Origin: SIG454 sp045578465
Lineage (GTDB): Bacteria; Bacillota; Clostridia; Monoglobales; Monoglobaceae
Assembly (NCBI GenBank): GCA_045578465.1
Contig: JAZNKJ010000036.1
Location: forward strand, 1 to 23,812
Length of the DNA: 23,812 nt
Direction: 5' to 3'
A program made the translations under genes and the position numbers. The stretch's first letter is position 1. Each line of letters starts with the position of its first letter. Positions 6,278 through 13,902 of this stretch are shown here, in pieces. The notes beneath the pieces were generated by a model, which ran no database searches, was not told the origin of the DNA, and worked only from the letters and a program-made list of their open reading frames with translations.

Positions 6278-7450
6278 ATGAAAGCGGATTTATTTCTTTT
6301 AAAATACGGAGAGCTTGCTTTAAAGGGACTTAATAAACCCATTTTTGAAAAGAAGCTTTTAGACAATATTAAGGCTCGCCTTAAAAAAATCGGAAATTTT
6401 AATGTCTTTGCGGCTCAGTCCACCATCTATGTTGAAGGAACAGACGGGGCTGATGCGGATGAAACCTTAGCATCACTTAAAAAGGTTTTCGGAGTTGCCA
6501 ATATCTGTCCTGCGGTAAGATGTGCAAAGACACTTGACGATATAGAGAAAACGGCGGTAGAATGCCTTAAAGAAGAGGACCTTGAAGGAAAAACCTTTAA
6601 GGTTGAGGCGAAGAGAGAGGATAAAAGCTTTCCTCTTAATTCGCCTGCACTTGCGGCTGAAATGGGCGGAAGAATTTTATCTCATTTCCCACGCCTTAAA
6701 GTTGATGTTCATAACCCTGACATAACTGTTATGGTTGAAATAAGAAGAGATGCCTTTGTTTACACCAAAAAGATTAAAGGCGCCGGTGGAATGCCTGTTG
6801 GAACAAACGGCAAGGCGACAATCCTTCTCTCAGGGGGAATTGACAGCCCTGTTGCAGGCTATATGATTGCAAAGCGCGGTGTCCGTCTTGAAGCGGTACA
6901 CTTCCACAGCCATCCATATACCAGCGACAGAGCAAAGGAAAAGGTTCTTGACCTTGCAAAAATTATGACAGAATATTGCGGGAATATGAGAGTTCATATT
7001 ATCCCCTTTACAGATATTCAGCTTGAAATAATTGACAAATGCCCGAAGGTTCTTTTAACTGTAATTATGCGCCGAATGATGATGAGAATTGCTCAGATGG
7101 TTGCAGAAAAAACAGGGGGACAGGCTCTCATTACAGGCGAGAGCATAGGCCAGGTTGCGTCTCAGACAATGGAGAGCTTAAACGCAACAAACAGCGTGGT
7201 AACCCTTCCTGTTTTCCGTCCTCTTATCGGAATGGATAAAGAGGAAATCGTAAAGATTTCAAAAGAAATAGGAACTTATGAAACATCAATCCTTCCCTAT
7301 GAGGATTGTTGCACAATTTTCGTTCCGAAGCATCCGAAAACAAAGCCTACAATTGAGGAGCTTGTTGAGGCGGAAAAGCTTTATGAAAACTTTGAAGAAA
7401 TGTTAAAGACAGCGGTTGAGAATGAGGAAGTTATAAAGGTTGGAGAGTAA
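6278..7450 (+). CDS. thiI: tRNA 4-thiouridine synthase ThiI
   Basis: Adenylates uridine-8 of tRNA and replaces its oxygen with sulfur; in some bacteria it also supplies sulfur for thiamine. The 390-residue order is an N-terminal ferredoxin-like domain beginning with KYGELALKG, a THUMP domain to about residue 165, and a PP-loop ATP pyrophosphatase domain with SGGIDS at 185-190 followed by HFHSHPYTS. Later landmarks are TGESIGQVASQT and the CCTIFVPKHPKT segment. The C-terminal rhodanese domain of the E. coli enzyme is absent, as is usual in Gram-positive bacteria, where the adjacent desulfurase delivers sulfur directly. It is co-transcribed with the desulfurase gene upstream and pncC two bases downstream. 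Confidence 0.96.
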   Translation: MKADLFLLKYGELALKGLNKPIFEKKLLDNIKARLKKIGNFNVFAAQSTIYVEGTDGADADETLASLKKVFGVANICPAVRCAKTLDDIEKTAVECLKEEDLEGKTFKVEAKREDKSFPLNSPALAAEMGGRILSHFPRLKVDVHNPDITVMVEIRRDAFVYTKKIKGAGGMPVGTNGKATILLSGGIDSPVAGYMIAKRGVRLEAVHFHSHPYTSDRAKEKVLDLAKIMTEYCGNMRVHIIPFTDIQLEIIDKCPKVLLTVIMRRMMMRIAQMVAEKTGGQALITGESIGQVASQTMESLNATNSVVTLPVFRPLIGMDKEEIVKISKEIGTYETSILPYEDCCTIFVPKHPKTKPTIEELVEAEKLYENFEEMLKTAVENEEVIKVGE

Positions 7451-7452
7451 AT

Positions 7453-7917
7453 ATGGAAGAGCTTGTTAAACTTCTTAGCGAGAAAAAGCTTAAAATAACT
7501 TCGGCGGAAAGCTGCACGGGCGGTCTTTTTGCGGCAGGAATAACTGGGGTTTCAGGCTCATCCTCCTGCTTTGACGGAAGTTTTGTAACCTATTCAAATG
7601 AGCAAAAGGAGAGGCTTTTAGGGGTTAAAAAAGAAACTCTTGACTCTTTCGGAGCGGTTTCCTATCAGACCGCACTCAGTATGGCAAAGGGAGTAAGACT
7701 TTCCTTTAAAGCAGACATCGGAATAGGCATAACGGGAATCGCAGGCCCAACAGGGGGAACAGCGGAAAAACCCGTTGGCTTGGTTTACATTGCAATCTCC
7801 CATAAAGGGGGCACAATTGCCTATAAATGTCATTTTGAAGGAAGCAGGGAAGAGGTAAGAAAAAGCGCAGTCTTAAAAGCGAAAAACCTTGCCTTAGACT
7901 ATGCAAAAAAATGTTGA
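7453..7917 (+). CDS. pncC: Nicotinamide-nucleotide amidase (CinA C-terminal domain only)
   Basis: Deamidates nicotinamide mononucleotide to nicotinic acid mononucleotide, recycling the NMN made by NAD-dependent DNA ligase. The 154 residues are a stand-alone CinA C-terminal domain: SAESCTGGLFA at 17-27, then GSFVTYSNEQKERLLGV and GITGIAGPTGGT, all family hallmarks. The N-terminal MoCF-like domain found in the roughly 410-residue CinA of many Firmicutes is absent. The ATG follows the thiI stop after two bases. Its place just before recA recalls the cinA-recA order common in Gram-positives. The stop codon lies inside the -35 box of the recA promoter. Confidence 0.93.
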   Translation: MEELVKLLSEKKLKITSAESCTGGLFAAGITGVSGSSSCFDGSFVTYSNEQKERLLGVKKETLDSFGAVSYQTALSMAKGVRLSFKADIGIGITGIAGPTGGTAEKPVGLVYIAISHKGGTIAYKCHFEGSREEVRKSAVLKAKNLALDYAKKC

Positions 7918-7942
7918 CACGGGTAGAAAATTAGGATATTAT
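7914..7942 (+). promoter_or_regulatory. recA promoter
   Basis: Consensus TTGACA at 7914-7919, a 17-base spacer, then TATTAT at 7937-7942. The -35 box overlaps the pncC stop codon (7915-7917). I see no GAAC-N4-GTTC type LexA (DinR) operator between 7900 and 7965. Confidence 0.85.
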
Positions 7943-7963
7943 TAAACTAGTAGGAAAGGGGTA

Positions 7964-9019
7964 ATGAAAATGAACGATGAAAAGAAAAAAGCGCTGGAAA
8001 GCGTTTTCGGACAGATAGAAAAACAGTTTGGTTCAGGTGCGGTTATGCGCCTTGGAGAAAAGCCTGCGGTTAAGATTGACGCAATCCCCACAGGCTCAAT
8101 TGCTCTTGATGCCGCTCTTGGTATAGGCGGTGTTCCGAGAGGAAGAATTATTGAGATTTATGGTCCTGAATCCTCAGGTAAAACAACCGTTGCACTTCAT
8201 ATTGCCGCAGAGGCTCAGAAGCTTGGTGGAGAGGCAGCTTTTATTGATGCAGAGCACGCTCTTGACCCTGTTTATGCAGAGGCTCTTGGGGTTAATATTG
8301 ACGACCTTATCGTGGCTCAGCCCGATACAGGGGAGCAGGCCCTTGAAATTACAGAACAGCTTGTCAGAAGCGGTGCTATTGATGTTATCGTTATTGACTC
8401 TGTTGCGGCACTCGTTCCAAAGCAGGAAATTGAGGGGCTTATGGGAGATGCCCATGTTGGTCTTCAAGCAAGACTTATGTCTCAGGCACTCCGTAAGCTT
8501 GCAGGTATTATAAGTAAGTCCAACACAACAGCGATTTTTATTAACCAGCTTCGTGAAAAGGTTGGCGTTATGTTCGGTAACCCTGAAACAACTGCGGGCG
8601 GACGAGCTCTTAAATACTATGCATCTGTCAGAATGGATGTAAGACGAATTGAAACAATCAAAGGTGACGGAAGTATGATTGGCAACCGAACAAAAGTTAA
8701 GGTTGTTAAGAATAAGGTTGCTCCTCCGTTTAAAGAAGCAGAATTTGATATTATTTACGGCGAAGGTATTTCAAAAGAAGGAAATATTCTGGACATGGCC
8801 GTTGAATATGAAATTATCGAAAAGTCAGGCTCCTGGTTCTCATACAACGGGGACAAGCTCGGTCAGGGCAGAGAGGCTGTTAAAAAAGTCCTTGTTGATA
8901 ATCCTGACCTTTGCGATGAGGTTGAAGGAAGAGTTCGCGAGGCAGCAGGCCTTGAAAGAAACGATTTTGCAGGTGGCGAAAGAGAAGTAACTCCTGTTCC
9001 GAAGCCTAAGAAGAAATGA
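7964..9019 (+). CDS. recA: Recombinase A
   Basis: ATP-dependent strand-exchange protein that forms filaments on single-stranded DNA, repairs breaks and triggers LexA self-cleavage. The 351 residues include the N-terminal polymerisation helix (KKALESVFGQIEKQFGSG), Walker A GPESSGKT at 67-74, Walker B VIVIDSVAALVP, the QARLMSQALRKLAG and FINQLREKVGVMFGNPE (L2) segments, and TTAGGRALKYYAS. The acidic C-terminal tail is short and ends in a basic PKPKKK. Two starts are possible: ATG at 7964, or ATG at 7970, which is better spaced from AAAGGGG at 7955-7961; they differ by two residues. recX overlaps the stop by four bases. Confidence 0.98.
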   Translation: MKMNDEKKKALESVFGQIEKQFGSGAVMRLGEKPAVKIDAIPTGSIALDAALGIGGVPRGRIIEIYGPESSGKTTVALHIAAEAQKLGGEAAFIDAEHALDPVYAEALGVNIDDLIVAQPDTGEQALEITEQLVRSGAIDVIVIDSVAALVPKQEIEGLMGDAHVGLQARLMSQALRKLAGIISKSNTTAIFINQLREKVGVMFGNPETTAGGRALKYYASVRMDVRRIETIKGDGSMIGNRTKVKVVKNKVAPPFKEAEFDIIYGEGISKEGNILDMAVEYEIIEKSGSWFSYNGDKLGQGREAVKKVLVDNPDLCDEVEGRVREAAGLERNDFAGGEREVTPVPKPKKK

Positions 9020-9468
9020 TTGTAAAAGCGAGAAACTACGGGGCGTATTGCCTCGGGAAAAAGTTTTTAACCGAAGAAGAGCTTTACAAAAAGCTTTGCG
9101 ATAAGGGTTACAGTGAAGTTGCCCATGAGGTTTTGGCGGAGTTTACCAAGGCGGGGATAATTGATGATAAGAATTATGCTTATATGTATATCTCCGACGG
9201 CATAAATATTAAATGCAAAGGCCTTTTCAGGCTTCGGGATGAGCTTATTAAAAAAGGCGTTGATAAGGGGATTATTGATGCGGTTTCCGCTGAATTTGAA
9301 GAGGACTCATATAACTCCCTTGTAAGCTTTATAAGGGCTCACTATGGGGACGAACAAATCACTGACCGAAAAATGTTGGATAAGATTAAGACACAGCTTC
9401 TTCGGAGAGGGTATAGTTATAGCGAGATAAGACGGTGTTTTGACGAATTTGATTGGAGTGACTTTTAA
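9016..9468 (+). CDS. recX: RecX, regulator of RecA
   Basis: Binds RecA filaments and limits their activity. The 150 residues are a short RecX built of three-helix repeats: AYCLGKKFLTEEELYKKLCDKGY (read as repeat one, residues 11-33), a second repeat with FTKAGIIDDKNYAYMYISDG and FRLRDELIKKGVDKGIID, and a third ending in IKTQLLRRGYSYSEIRRCFDE. The start ATG overlaps the recA stop (ATGA), so translation is probably coupled and keeps RecX low; no separate strong ribosome binding site is seen. A recX directly after recA is the classic arrangement in many bacteria. Confidence 0.9.
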   Translation: MIVKARNYGAYCLGKKFLTEEELYKKLCDKGYSEVAHEVLAEFTKAGIIDDKNYAYMYISDGINIKCKGLFRLRDELIKKGVDKGIIDAVSAEFEEDSYNSLVSFIRAHYGDEQITDRKMLDKIKTQLLRRGYSYSEIRRCFDEFDWSDF

Positions 9469-10800
9469 TTGAAAAAAGTTTCATTGGTAAGCCTTGGTTG
9501 TAGCAAAAACCTTGTTGATGCAGAGCAGATGACAGGGCTTTTGGAAGAGGCAGGATATGAGGTTATCTTAGACGAAGAAGACGGAGATATAATGATTGTT
9601 AACACCTGCGCCTTTATTGAGGCGGCAAAGCAGGAGTCAATCGAGTGTATCTTTGAGCTTGCATCCTATAAAAAGGATAACCCAGACCGCATTTTAATTG
9701 TAACGGGGTGTATGGCTCAGCGCTATAAAGACGAGGTTTTAAGTGAAATTCCTGAGGTTGACGCGGTTATCGGAACAAACGATTTTCAAAATATTGTCGA
9801 AATCATAAAAGAGGCAGAAGAAAAAAGAGGAATCTGCCGTTGTGACGGAGCGGAAACAATCTGCGAGGGACTTCCAAGAAGCTTATCAACTCCAAAATAT
9901 ACGGCATATCTTAAAATTGCCGAAGGTTGCGACAATCGTTGCACCTACTGCGCCATTCCATACATAAGAGGAAAATACAGAAGCCGTAAAATAGAAGACA
10001 TTGTATCAGAGGCAAAATCTCTTGCCGAGGGCGGAGCGAAGGAAATTATAGTTATTGCTCAGGATACAACAAGATATGGCATTGATTTATACGGAGAATA
10101 TAAGCTCCCGCAGTTACTCAAAGAGCTTTGCAAGATTGATAAGGTTTCGTGGCTAAGACTTCATTATCTCTATCCCGAGCTTATAACAGACGAGCTTATT
10201 GATGTTATTGCAGGGGAGGAAAAGGTACTAAATTATCTGGACATTCCAATCCAGCACGCAAATGACAGAATTTTAAAGCTTATGGGAAGAAGAACAAATA
10301 AGGCGCAAATTGAAAGCCTTATTGAAAAGCTTCGGGCGAGAATTCCTGATGTTACTTTAAGAACAAGCCTTATTGCAGGGTTCCCCTCTGAAACGGAAGA
10401 GGAGTTTTCAGAGCTTTATGAATTTGTTGAAAAGGCAAGGTTTGACCGCCTTGGAGTTTTTGCATATTCGCAGGAGGAAGGAACTCCCGCAGCTCGCCTT
10501 GACGGGCAGATAGACCAGGACAAAAAGCTTGACCGACAGGATGAAATTATGCTCTTGCAGGAGGGAATCTCCGAAGAACTTTCGGAAAAGAAAGTAGGCA
10601 CAATTCAGACTGTTTTAGTTGAAGGTTTTGACGAAATTATTAAAAGCCACTACGGCAGAACATATGCTGACAGCGTTGAGATTGACGGCAAGGTCTTTTT
10701 CAAGGCGGAAAGACGAATTCCCGAAGGGGAAATGGTAAAGGTTAAAATTGAGCAGGCAATGGCTTTTGACCTTTTCGGCACGGAATATAAAGAAGATTGA
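9469..10800 (+). CDS. rimO: Ribosomal protein S12 methylthiotransferase RimO
   Basis: Radical SAM enzyme that adds a methylthio group to the conserved aspartate of ribosomal protein S12. Of 443 residues, the N-terminal UPF0004 domain has Cys11 (SLGCSKNLVDAE), Cys47 (VNTCAF) and Cys81 (VTGCMAQR) for the auxiliary cluster; the radical SAM cluster is CDNRCTYC at 154-161; a C-terminal TRAM-like domain follows about residue 375. SLGCSKNLVDAE and CAIPYIRGKYRSR point to RimO rather than MiaB. The start is TTG at 9469, immediately after the recX stop with no gap, supported by GGAGTG at 9455-9460; no in-frame ATG gives the conserved N-terminus. Confidence 0.95.
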   Translation: MKKVSLVSLGCSKNLVDAEQMTGLLEEAGYEVILDEEDGDIMIVNTCAFIEAAKQESIECIFELASYKKDNPDRILIVTGCMAQRYKDEVLSEIPEVDAVIGTNDFQNIVEIIKEAEEKRGICRCDGAETICEGLPRSLSTPKYTAYLKIAEGCDNRCTYCAIPYIRGKYRSRKIEDIVSEAKSLAEGGAKEIIVIAQDTTRYGIDLYGEYKLPQLLKELCKIDKVSWLRLHYLYPELITDELIDVIAGEEKVLNYLDIPIQHANDRILKLMGRRTNKAQIESLIEKLRARIPDVTLRTSLIAGFPSETEEEFSELYEFVEKARFDRLGVFAYSQEEGTPAARLDGQIDQDKKLDRQDEIMLLQEGISEELSEKKVGTIQTVLVEGFDEIIKSHYGRTYADSVEIDGKVFFKAERRIPEGEMVKVKIEQAMAFDLFGTEYKED

Positions 10801-10815
10801 AAGTGAGGAGAAATT

Positions 10816-11373
10816 ATGAATTTACCTAACAAGCTTACACTACTCAGAATCATACTCATACCGATTTTTGTTATTTTGTTTGAAGTTTCCTTTATCCCAT
10901 ATAATATGATCTGGGCGCTTTTGGTTTTTGTTATAGCGGCAGTTACTGACCAGCTTGACGGCCATCTTGCAAGAAAGAATAATCAGGTAACAAGCTTTGG
11001 AAAGCTTGCAGACCCCCTTGCAGATAAGCTCTTAACCATTTCAGCGCTTATCTGTTTCGTAGAAAAAGGCATTCCTTATCTTCCGGGCTGGGCAGTTATA
11101 ATTATCATTGCCCGTGAGCTTATTGTTACGGGAATAAGAATGATTGCTTTAACTGATAACACAGTTATTGCGGCAAGCATGGGCGGAAAGTCCAAAACAG
11201 TTGCACAGATAGGGGTTATAGTTTTGGTTATGGTTGACCTTATCTTACAAGGCTTTGGCATAGTTATTCCTTATGCGGTTATGGTAGTGCTTGTGGCTGT
11301 TATGGTTCTTCTTACTCTCATATCAGGATTTGACTATTTAAAGAAAAACTGGGGGCTTCTCAGTTTTAAATAA
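10816..11373 (+). CDS. pgsA: CDP-diacylglycerol-glycerol-3-phosphate 3-phosphatidyltransferase
   Basis: Membrane enzyme making phosphatidylglycerophosphate, the first step to phosphatidylglycerol and cardiolipin. The 185 residues begin MNLPNKLTLLRIILIP, typical of PgsA. The CDP-alcohol phosphotransferase motif is complete: Asp45, Asp48, Gly49, Ala52, Arg53, Gly62, Asp66, Asp70 (TDQLDGHLAR then FGKLADPLAD). About four to six membrane helices are visible. RBS GTGAGGAGA precedes the ATG. It follows rimO after 15 bases and closes the recA-recX-rimO-pgsA unit. In Bacillus pgsA lies upstream of cinA-recA, so the same neighbours are kept here in a changed order. Confidence 0.95.
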   Translation: MNLPNKLTLLRIILIPIFVILFEVSFIPYNMIWALLVFVIAAVTDQLDGHLARKNNQVTSFGKLADPLADKLLTISALICFVEKGIPYLPGWAVIIIIARELIVTGIRMIALTDNTVIAASMGGKSKTVAQIGVIVLVMVDLILQGFGIVIPYAVMVVLVAVMVLLTLISGFDYLKKNWGLLSFK

Positions 11374-11380
11374 AAATTTC

Positions 11381-11409
11381 TTGACTTATATGGTAAAATA
11401 TGATATTGT
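11381..11409 (+). promoter_or_regulatory. acpP promoter
   Basis: TTGACT at 11381-11386, a 17-base spacer, then TATTGT at 11404-11409, seven bases after the pgsA stop. The leader of about 38 bases ends in a strong ribosome binding site, AAGGGAGG at 11437-11444. No FapR-like inverted repeat was noticed. Confidence 0.7.
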
Positions 11410-11453
11410 ATGAGAGAAATAAAAAGTCTTTACTTTAAGGGAGGATTATCTTA

Positions 11454-11684
11454 ATGGATATTTTTGAAACAGTCAGAGCTGTTGTTGCTGAACAGCTTGG
11501 TATTGATGAAAGTGATATTACAATGGACTCATCTTTCAATGATGACCTTGAAGCTGACTCCTTAGACATCGTTGAACTTATGATGGCTTTAGAGGACGAA
11601 TTCAAAATTGAAATCGACGACGATGAAGCCGGCAACATTTCAACAATCGGAGATATTGTTGAATACATAAAGGAAAGAATTTAA
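11454..11684 (+). CDS. acpP: Acyl carrier protein
   Basis: Small acidic cytoplasmic carrier of growing acyl chains in fatty-acid synthesis. The 76 residues have the canonical ADSLDIVELMM helix II with Ser36 as the 4'-phosphopantetheine site, and a strongly acidic composition. Length and motif match housekeeping AcpP rather than a polyketide carrier. RBS AAGGGAGG lies nine bases upstream of the ATG. It has its own promoter and a hairpin terminator, and comes before rnc, a common acpP-rnc order in Firmicutes. fab genes are not in the window. Confidence 0.96.
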   Translation: MDIFETVRAVVAEQLGIDESDITMDSSFNDDLEADSLDIVELMMALEDEFKIEIDDDEAGNISTIGDIVEYIKERI

Positions 11685-11700
11685 TTTTAGAGAGCAAATG

Positions 11701-11734
11701 GGGCGGGCAAGAATTTTTGTCCGCTCATTCTTTT
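11701..11734 (+). terminator. Hairpin terminator after acpP
   Basis: GGGCGGGCAA (11701-11710) pairs with TTGTCCGCTC (11717-11726) over ten base pairs, two of them wobble, with a GAATTT loop; ATTCTTTT follows. As no separate rnc promoter is visible, partial read-through probably feeds rnc, leaving acpP in excess. Confidence 0.65.
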
Positions 11735-11761
11735 AAATAAAGTGTGAGCGAGGTGGAAAAT

Positions 11762-12424
11762 ATGAATATCGGCTATGAATTTAAAGATAAAGAGCTTTTA
11801 AAACGCGCCTTTACTCATATTTCTTATGCAAACGAAAATAATATAGAAAGCAACCAGCGTCTTGAATTTTTAGGGGACAGCATTTTGTCCTTTGTTGTTG
11901 CGAAAAAGCTTTATGAGGTTTATCCAAAAGCTGACGAGGGGGAGCTTACTCAGATGAGGGCGGCCTTGGTATGCGAAAAATCCTTAGCTCAAAAGGCTAT
12001 GGAAATGGGACTTTCTGAGGAAATTATTTTCGGCAAAAGCGAATCGAGAAGTAACGGCCAGTATAAAGCGTCAATTCTTTGTGATACCTTTGAGGCTCTT
12101 TTAGGGGCAATTTTTTATGACGGCGGAATCGAAGAGGCACAGAGTTGGATTCTCTCTGTCTTTAAAGATGATTTCGAGGATATAAAACCGACTGATTTGA
12201 CAAACTACAAATCGGAGCTTCAAAGCTATTACCAGAAGAAAGAAAAACGAAGAGGTATGGTTTCGTATAAGCTTGAAGAAAGAAAAGGTCCTGACCACAG
12301 CCCGACATTTTTGGTAAGCGTCTTGGTTGACGGGGTTAAAATGGGGGAAGGTCAGGGCAAGAGTATGAAAGAGGCCGAGCAAATGGCAGCAAAAGAGGCT
12401 TTTTTGAGGGCAACGAGGAAATGA
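11762..12424 (+). CDS. rnc: Ribonuclease III
   Basis: Double-stranded RNA endonuclease acting in rRNA processing and mRNA decay. The 220 residues hold an RNase III domain with the signature NQRLEFLGDSIL at 31-42 (Glu35 and Asp39 match catalytic-site residues) and LCDTFEALLGAIFYDGG with the second Asp/Glu pair, followed by a double-stranded RNA binding domain (about 148-218) ending in GKSMKEAEQMAAKEAFL. The ATG at 11762 is chosen because GAGGTGG at 11750-11756 precedes it by five bases; an in-frame GTG at 11744 would add six residues but lacks an RBS. The stop overlaps the start of the radical SAM gene. Confidence 0.95.
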   Translation: MNIGYEFKDKELLKRAFTHISYANENNIESNQRLEFLGDSILSFVVAKKLYEVYPKADEGELTQMRAALVCEKSLAQKAMEMGLSEEIIFGKSESRSNGQYKASILCDTFEALLGAIFYDGGIEEAQSWILSVFKDDFEDIKPTDLTNYKSELQSYYQKKEKRRGMVSYKLEERKGPDHSPTFLVSVLVDGVKMGEGQGKSMKEAEQMAAKEAFLRATRK

Positions 12425-13380
12425 AAAATATAAGAAAATATAACCTGCCGATTTTCATCCCGCATTTAGGCTGTCCAAACGACTGTGCCTTTTGCAATCA
12501 AAAGAAAATAACGGGGAAAGACTCTGATATGACCCCTCAGAAAGCTGAGGAAATGATAAAAAAATACCTTGAAACCACCGAAGAAAATGCCAAAACAGAG
12601 ATTGCATTTTTCGGGGGAAGCTTTACGGGGCTTGACCTTTCCTTGCAGGAAGAATTTTTGAAGGTGGCGAATAAGTTTGCCCACAGAGTAGACGGAATAA
12701 GGCTTTCAACACGCCCCGACTATATCTCTGAGGAGATTTTACGCCTTCTTAAAAAATACGGCGTTACGGAGATTGAACTTGGAGCGCAAAGCTCTGATGA
12801 CGAGGTCCTTAGAGTAAACCGCAGAGGGCATACCTTTGCCGATACCGTAAAAGCCTCGAAAATGATAAAGGAAAAGGGTTTTTCGCTGGGCCTTCAAATG
12901 ATGATTGGGATGTATGGCTCAAACGAGGAAAAGGATATCAAAACCGCAAAGGATATAATCACTTTAAATCCCGACTCAACAAGGATTTATCCAACTTTGG
13001 TTCTATCGGGAACGGCACTCGAAAAAATGGAGTATGAGCCATACCCTCTCGAAAAAGCGGCGGAGGTTGCGTCCGTAATTATTGAGCTTTTCAGGGAGAA
13101 AGGCGTTAAAATTTTAAGGATAGGTCTCCACGAAAGCGAGGACTTAAAAAACGGAAGCGTTATAAAAGGTCCTTATCATCCGGCTTTCGGCGAGATTGCT
13201 GAGGGATATATCTGGCGGAGGAAAATTGAAAAAATGATTGCCCAGGGGAATTTTGACGGGAAAATTCCTTGCGAAAAAACAGAGGTTTCCAAAATTATAG
13301 GGCATAAAAAGATTAATAAAAAATACTTTTATGTTAAATACAAAATAGAGATAAAGCCAGTGCCAAGGGAGGCAGAATAA
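12421..13380 (+). CDS. Elp3-like radical SAM protein of unknown substrate
   Basis: 319-residue radical SAM protein related to the catalytic domain of Elp3 (COG1243). The cluster motif is Cys18-x3-Cys22-x2-Cys25 in GCPNDCAFCNQ, followed by AFFGGSFTGLDL (residues 62-73), RLSTRPDYI, ELGAQSSDDEVLRVNRRGHT and LQMMIGMYGS. The GNAT acetyltransferase domain of true Elp3 is missing, so wobble-uridine carboxymethylation cannot be assumed. The start overlaps the rnc stop by four bases (ATGA), suggesting coupling. In Clostridia a gene of this kind often lies between rnc and smc; here smc and ftsY do not follow. RNA modification is a reasonable guess, not shown. Confidence 0.85.
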   Translation: MKNIRKYNLPIFIPHLGCPNDCAFCNQKKITGKDSDMTPQKAEEMIKKYLETTEENAKTEIAFFGGSFTGLDLSLQEEFLKVANKFAHRVDGIRLSTRPDYISEEILRLLKKYGVTEIELGAQSSDDEVLRVNRRGHTFADTVKASKMIKEKGFSLGLQMMIGMYGSNEEKDIKTAKDIITLNPDSTRIYPTLVLSGTALEKMEYEPYPLEKAAEVASVIIELFREKGVKILRIGLHESEDLKNGSVIKGPYHPAFGEIAEGYIWRRKIEKMIAQGNFDGKIPCEKTEVSKIIGHKKINKKYFYVKYKIEIKPVPREAE

Positions 13381-13553
13381 TGGATAAGAAGAAAATTGAA
13401 AGAATAAATGAACTTGCAAGAAAATCAAGGGAAGATGGGCTTACAGAGGCAGAAAAAGAGGAGCAAGCAGTTTTAAGACGAGAATATATTGAGTCCTTTA
13501 AAATGAGCCTTCGCTCTCAGCTTGACAATATTGAATTTAAGGAGGAAAATTAA
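13380..13553 (+). CDS. DUF896 (YnzC-family) small protein
   Basis: A 57-residue gene beginning at the ATG whose A is the last base of the preceding TAA stop. The product starts MDKKKIERINELARKSREDG, then LTEAEKEEQAVLRREYIESF and ends RSQLDNIEFKEEN. This is the DUF896/UPF0291 pattern seen in YnzC of Bacillus: a helical hairpin with I-x-R-I-N-E-L-A and L-T-x-x-E-x-x-E-Q. RBS AAGGGAGG at 13365-13372 lies seven bases upstream. It is cytoplasmic and of unknown biochemical role; in Bacillus ynzC is linked with the SOS gene yneA. Short length makes it easy to miss. Confidence 0.9.
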   Translation: MDKKKIERINELARKSREDGLTEAEKEEQAVLRREYIESFKMSLRSQLDNIEFKEEN

Positions 13554-13796
13554 ATGCCACATATTGTTGTAAAATGGTACAAAGGAAGAACAGAGGAAGA
13601 AAAGAAAGAGTTTGCTCAGAAGATTTTGGAAGAAGCGACTCGCGTAACAGGAAGAGGAGCGGAGCATTTTTCCGTTGCCATTGAGGACTATGAGCCAAGC
13701 GAGTGGATGGAAACTGTATATAAGCCTGAAATTATGGACAAAGAGGAAACTTTATATATAAAACCGGGGTACGGCCCACTTTCTGAGAAGGAATAA
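13554..13796 (+). CDS. Tautomerase-family protein (4-oxalocrotonate tautomerase/PptA-like)
   Basis: An 80-residue protein beginning MPHIVVKWYKGRTEEEKKEF. After Met removal, Pro1 would be the catalytic base of the tautomerase superfamily. The SVAIEDYEPSEWMETVYKPEI region and the C-terminal KPGY match PptA/YdcE-like members, which form small oligomers. The natural substrate is unknown for most bacterial members. The ribosome binding site AAGGAGG lies inside the 3' end of the DUF896 gene, and the ATG follows that gene's stop directly, so it belongs to the rnc operon. No terminator is obvious after it. Confidence 0.85.
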   Translation: MPHIVVKWYKGRTEEEKKEFAQKILEEATRVTGRGAEHFSVAIEDYEPSEWMETVYKPEIMDKEETLYIKPGYGPLSEKE

Positions 13797-13814
13797 GGAT
13801 ATTTAAGAAAATAC

Positions 13815-13843
13815 TTGACCAAACTATAAAAATAAGGTATTAT
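13815..13843 (+). promoter_or_regulatory. Promoter of the Asp23-fakA-recG unit
   Basis: TTGACC at 13815-13820, a 17-base spacer, then TATTAT at 13838-13843. Transcription would start near 13850, leaving a leader of about 50 bases before the ATG at 13903. This makes the in-frame ATG at 13858 unlikely as a start. Confidence 0.75.
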
Positions 13844-13902
13844 ATTTATGTGAAATAATGAATATAATTCCACTTAATATATCTTTGAAAGGCGTGATTT
13901 TT

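Noticed and set aside
11685..11743. Small RNA gene between acpP and rnc
   Set aside because: The hairpin at 11701-11726 with a following T-rich run is explained by a terminator; there is no separate promoter.
13858..13902. Upstream ATG at 13858 for the Asp23-family gene
   Set aside because: It lies only about eight bases after the predicted transcription start, has no ribosome binding site, and adds residues not typical of the family.
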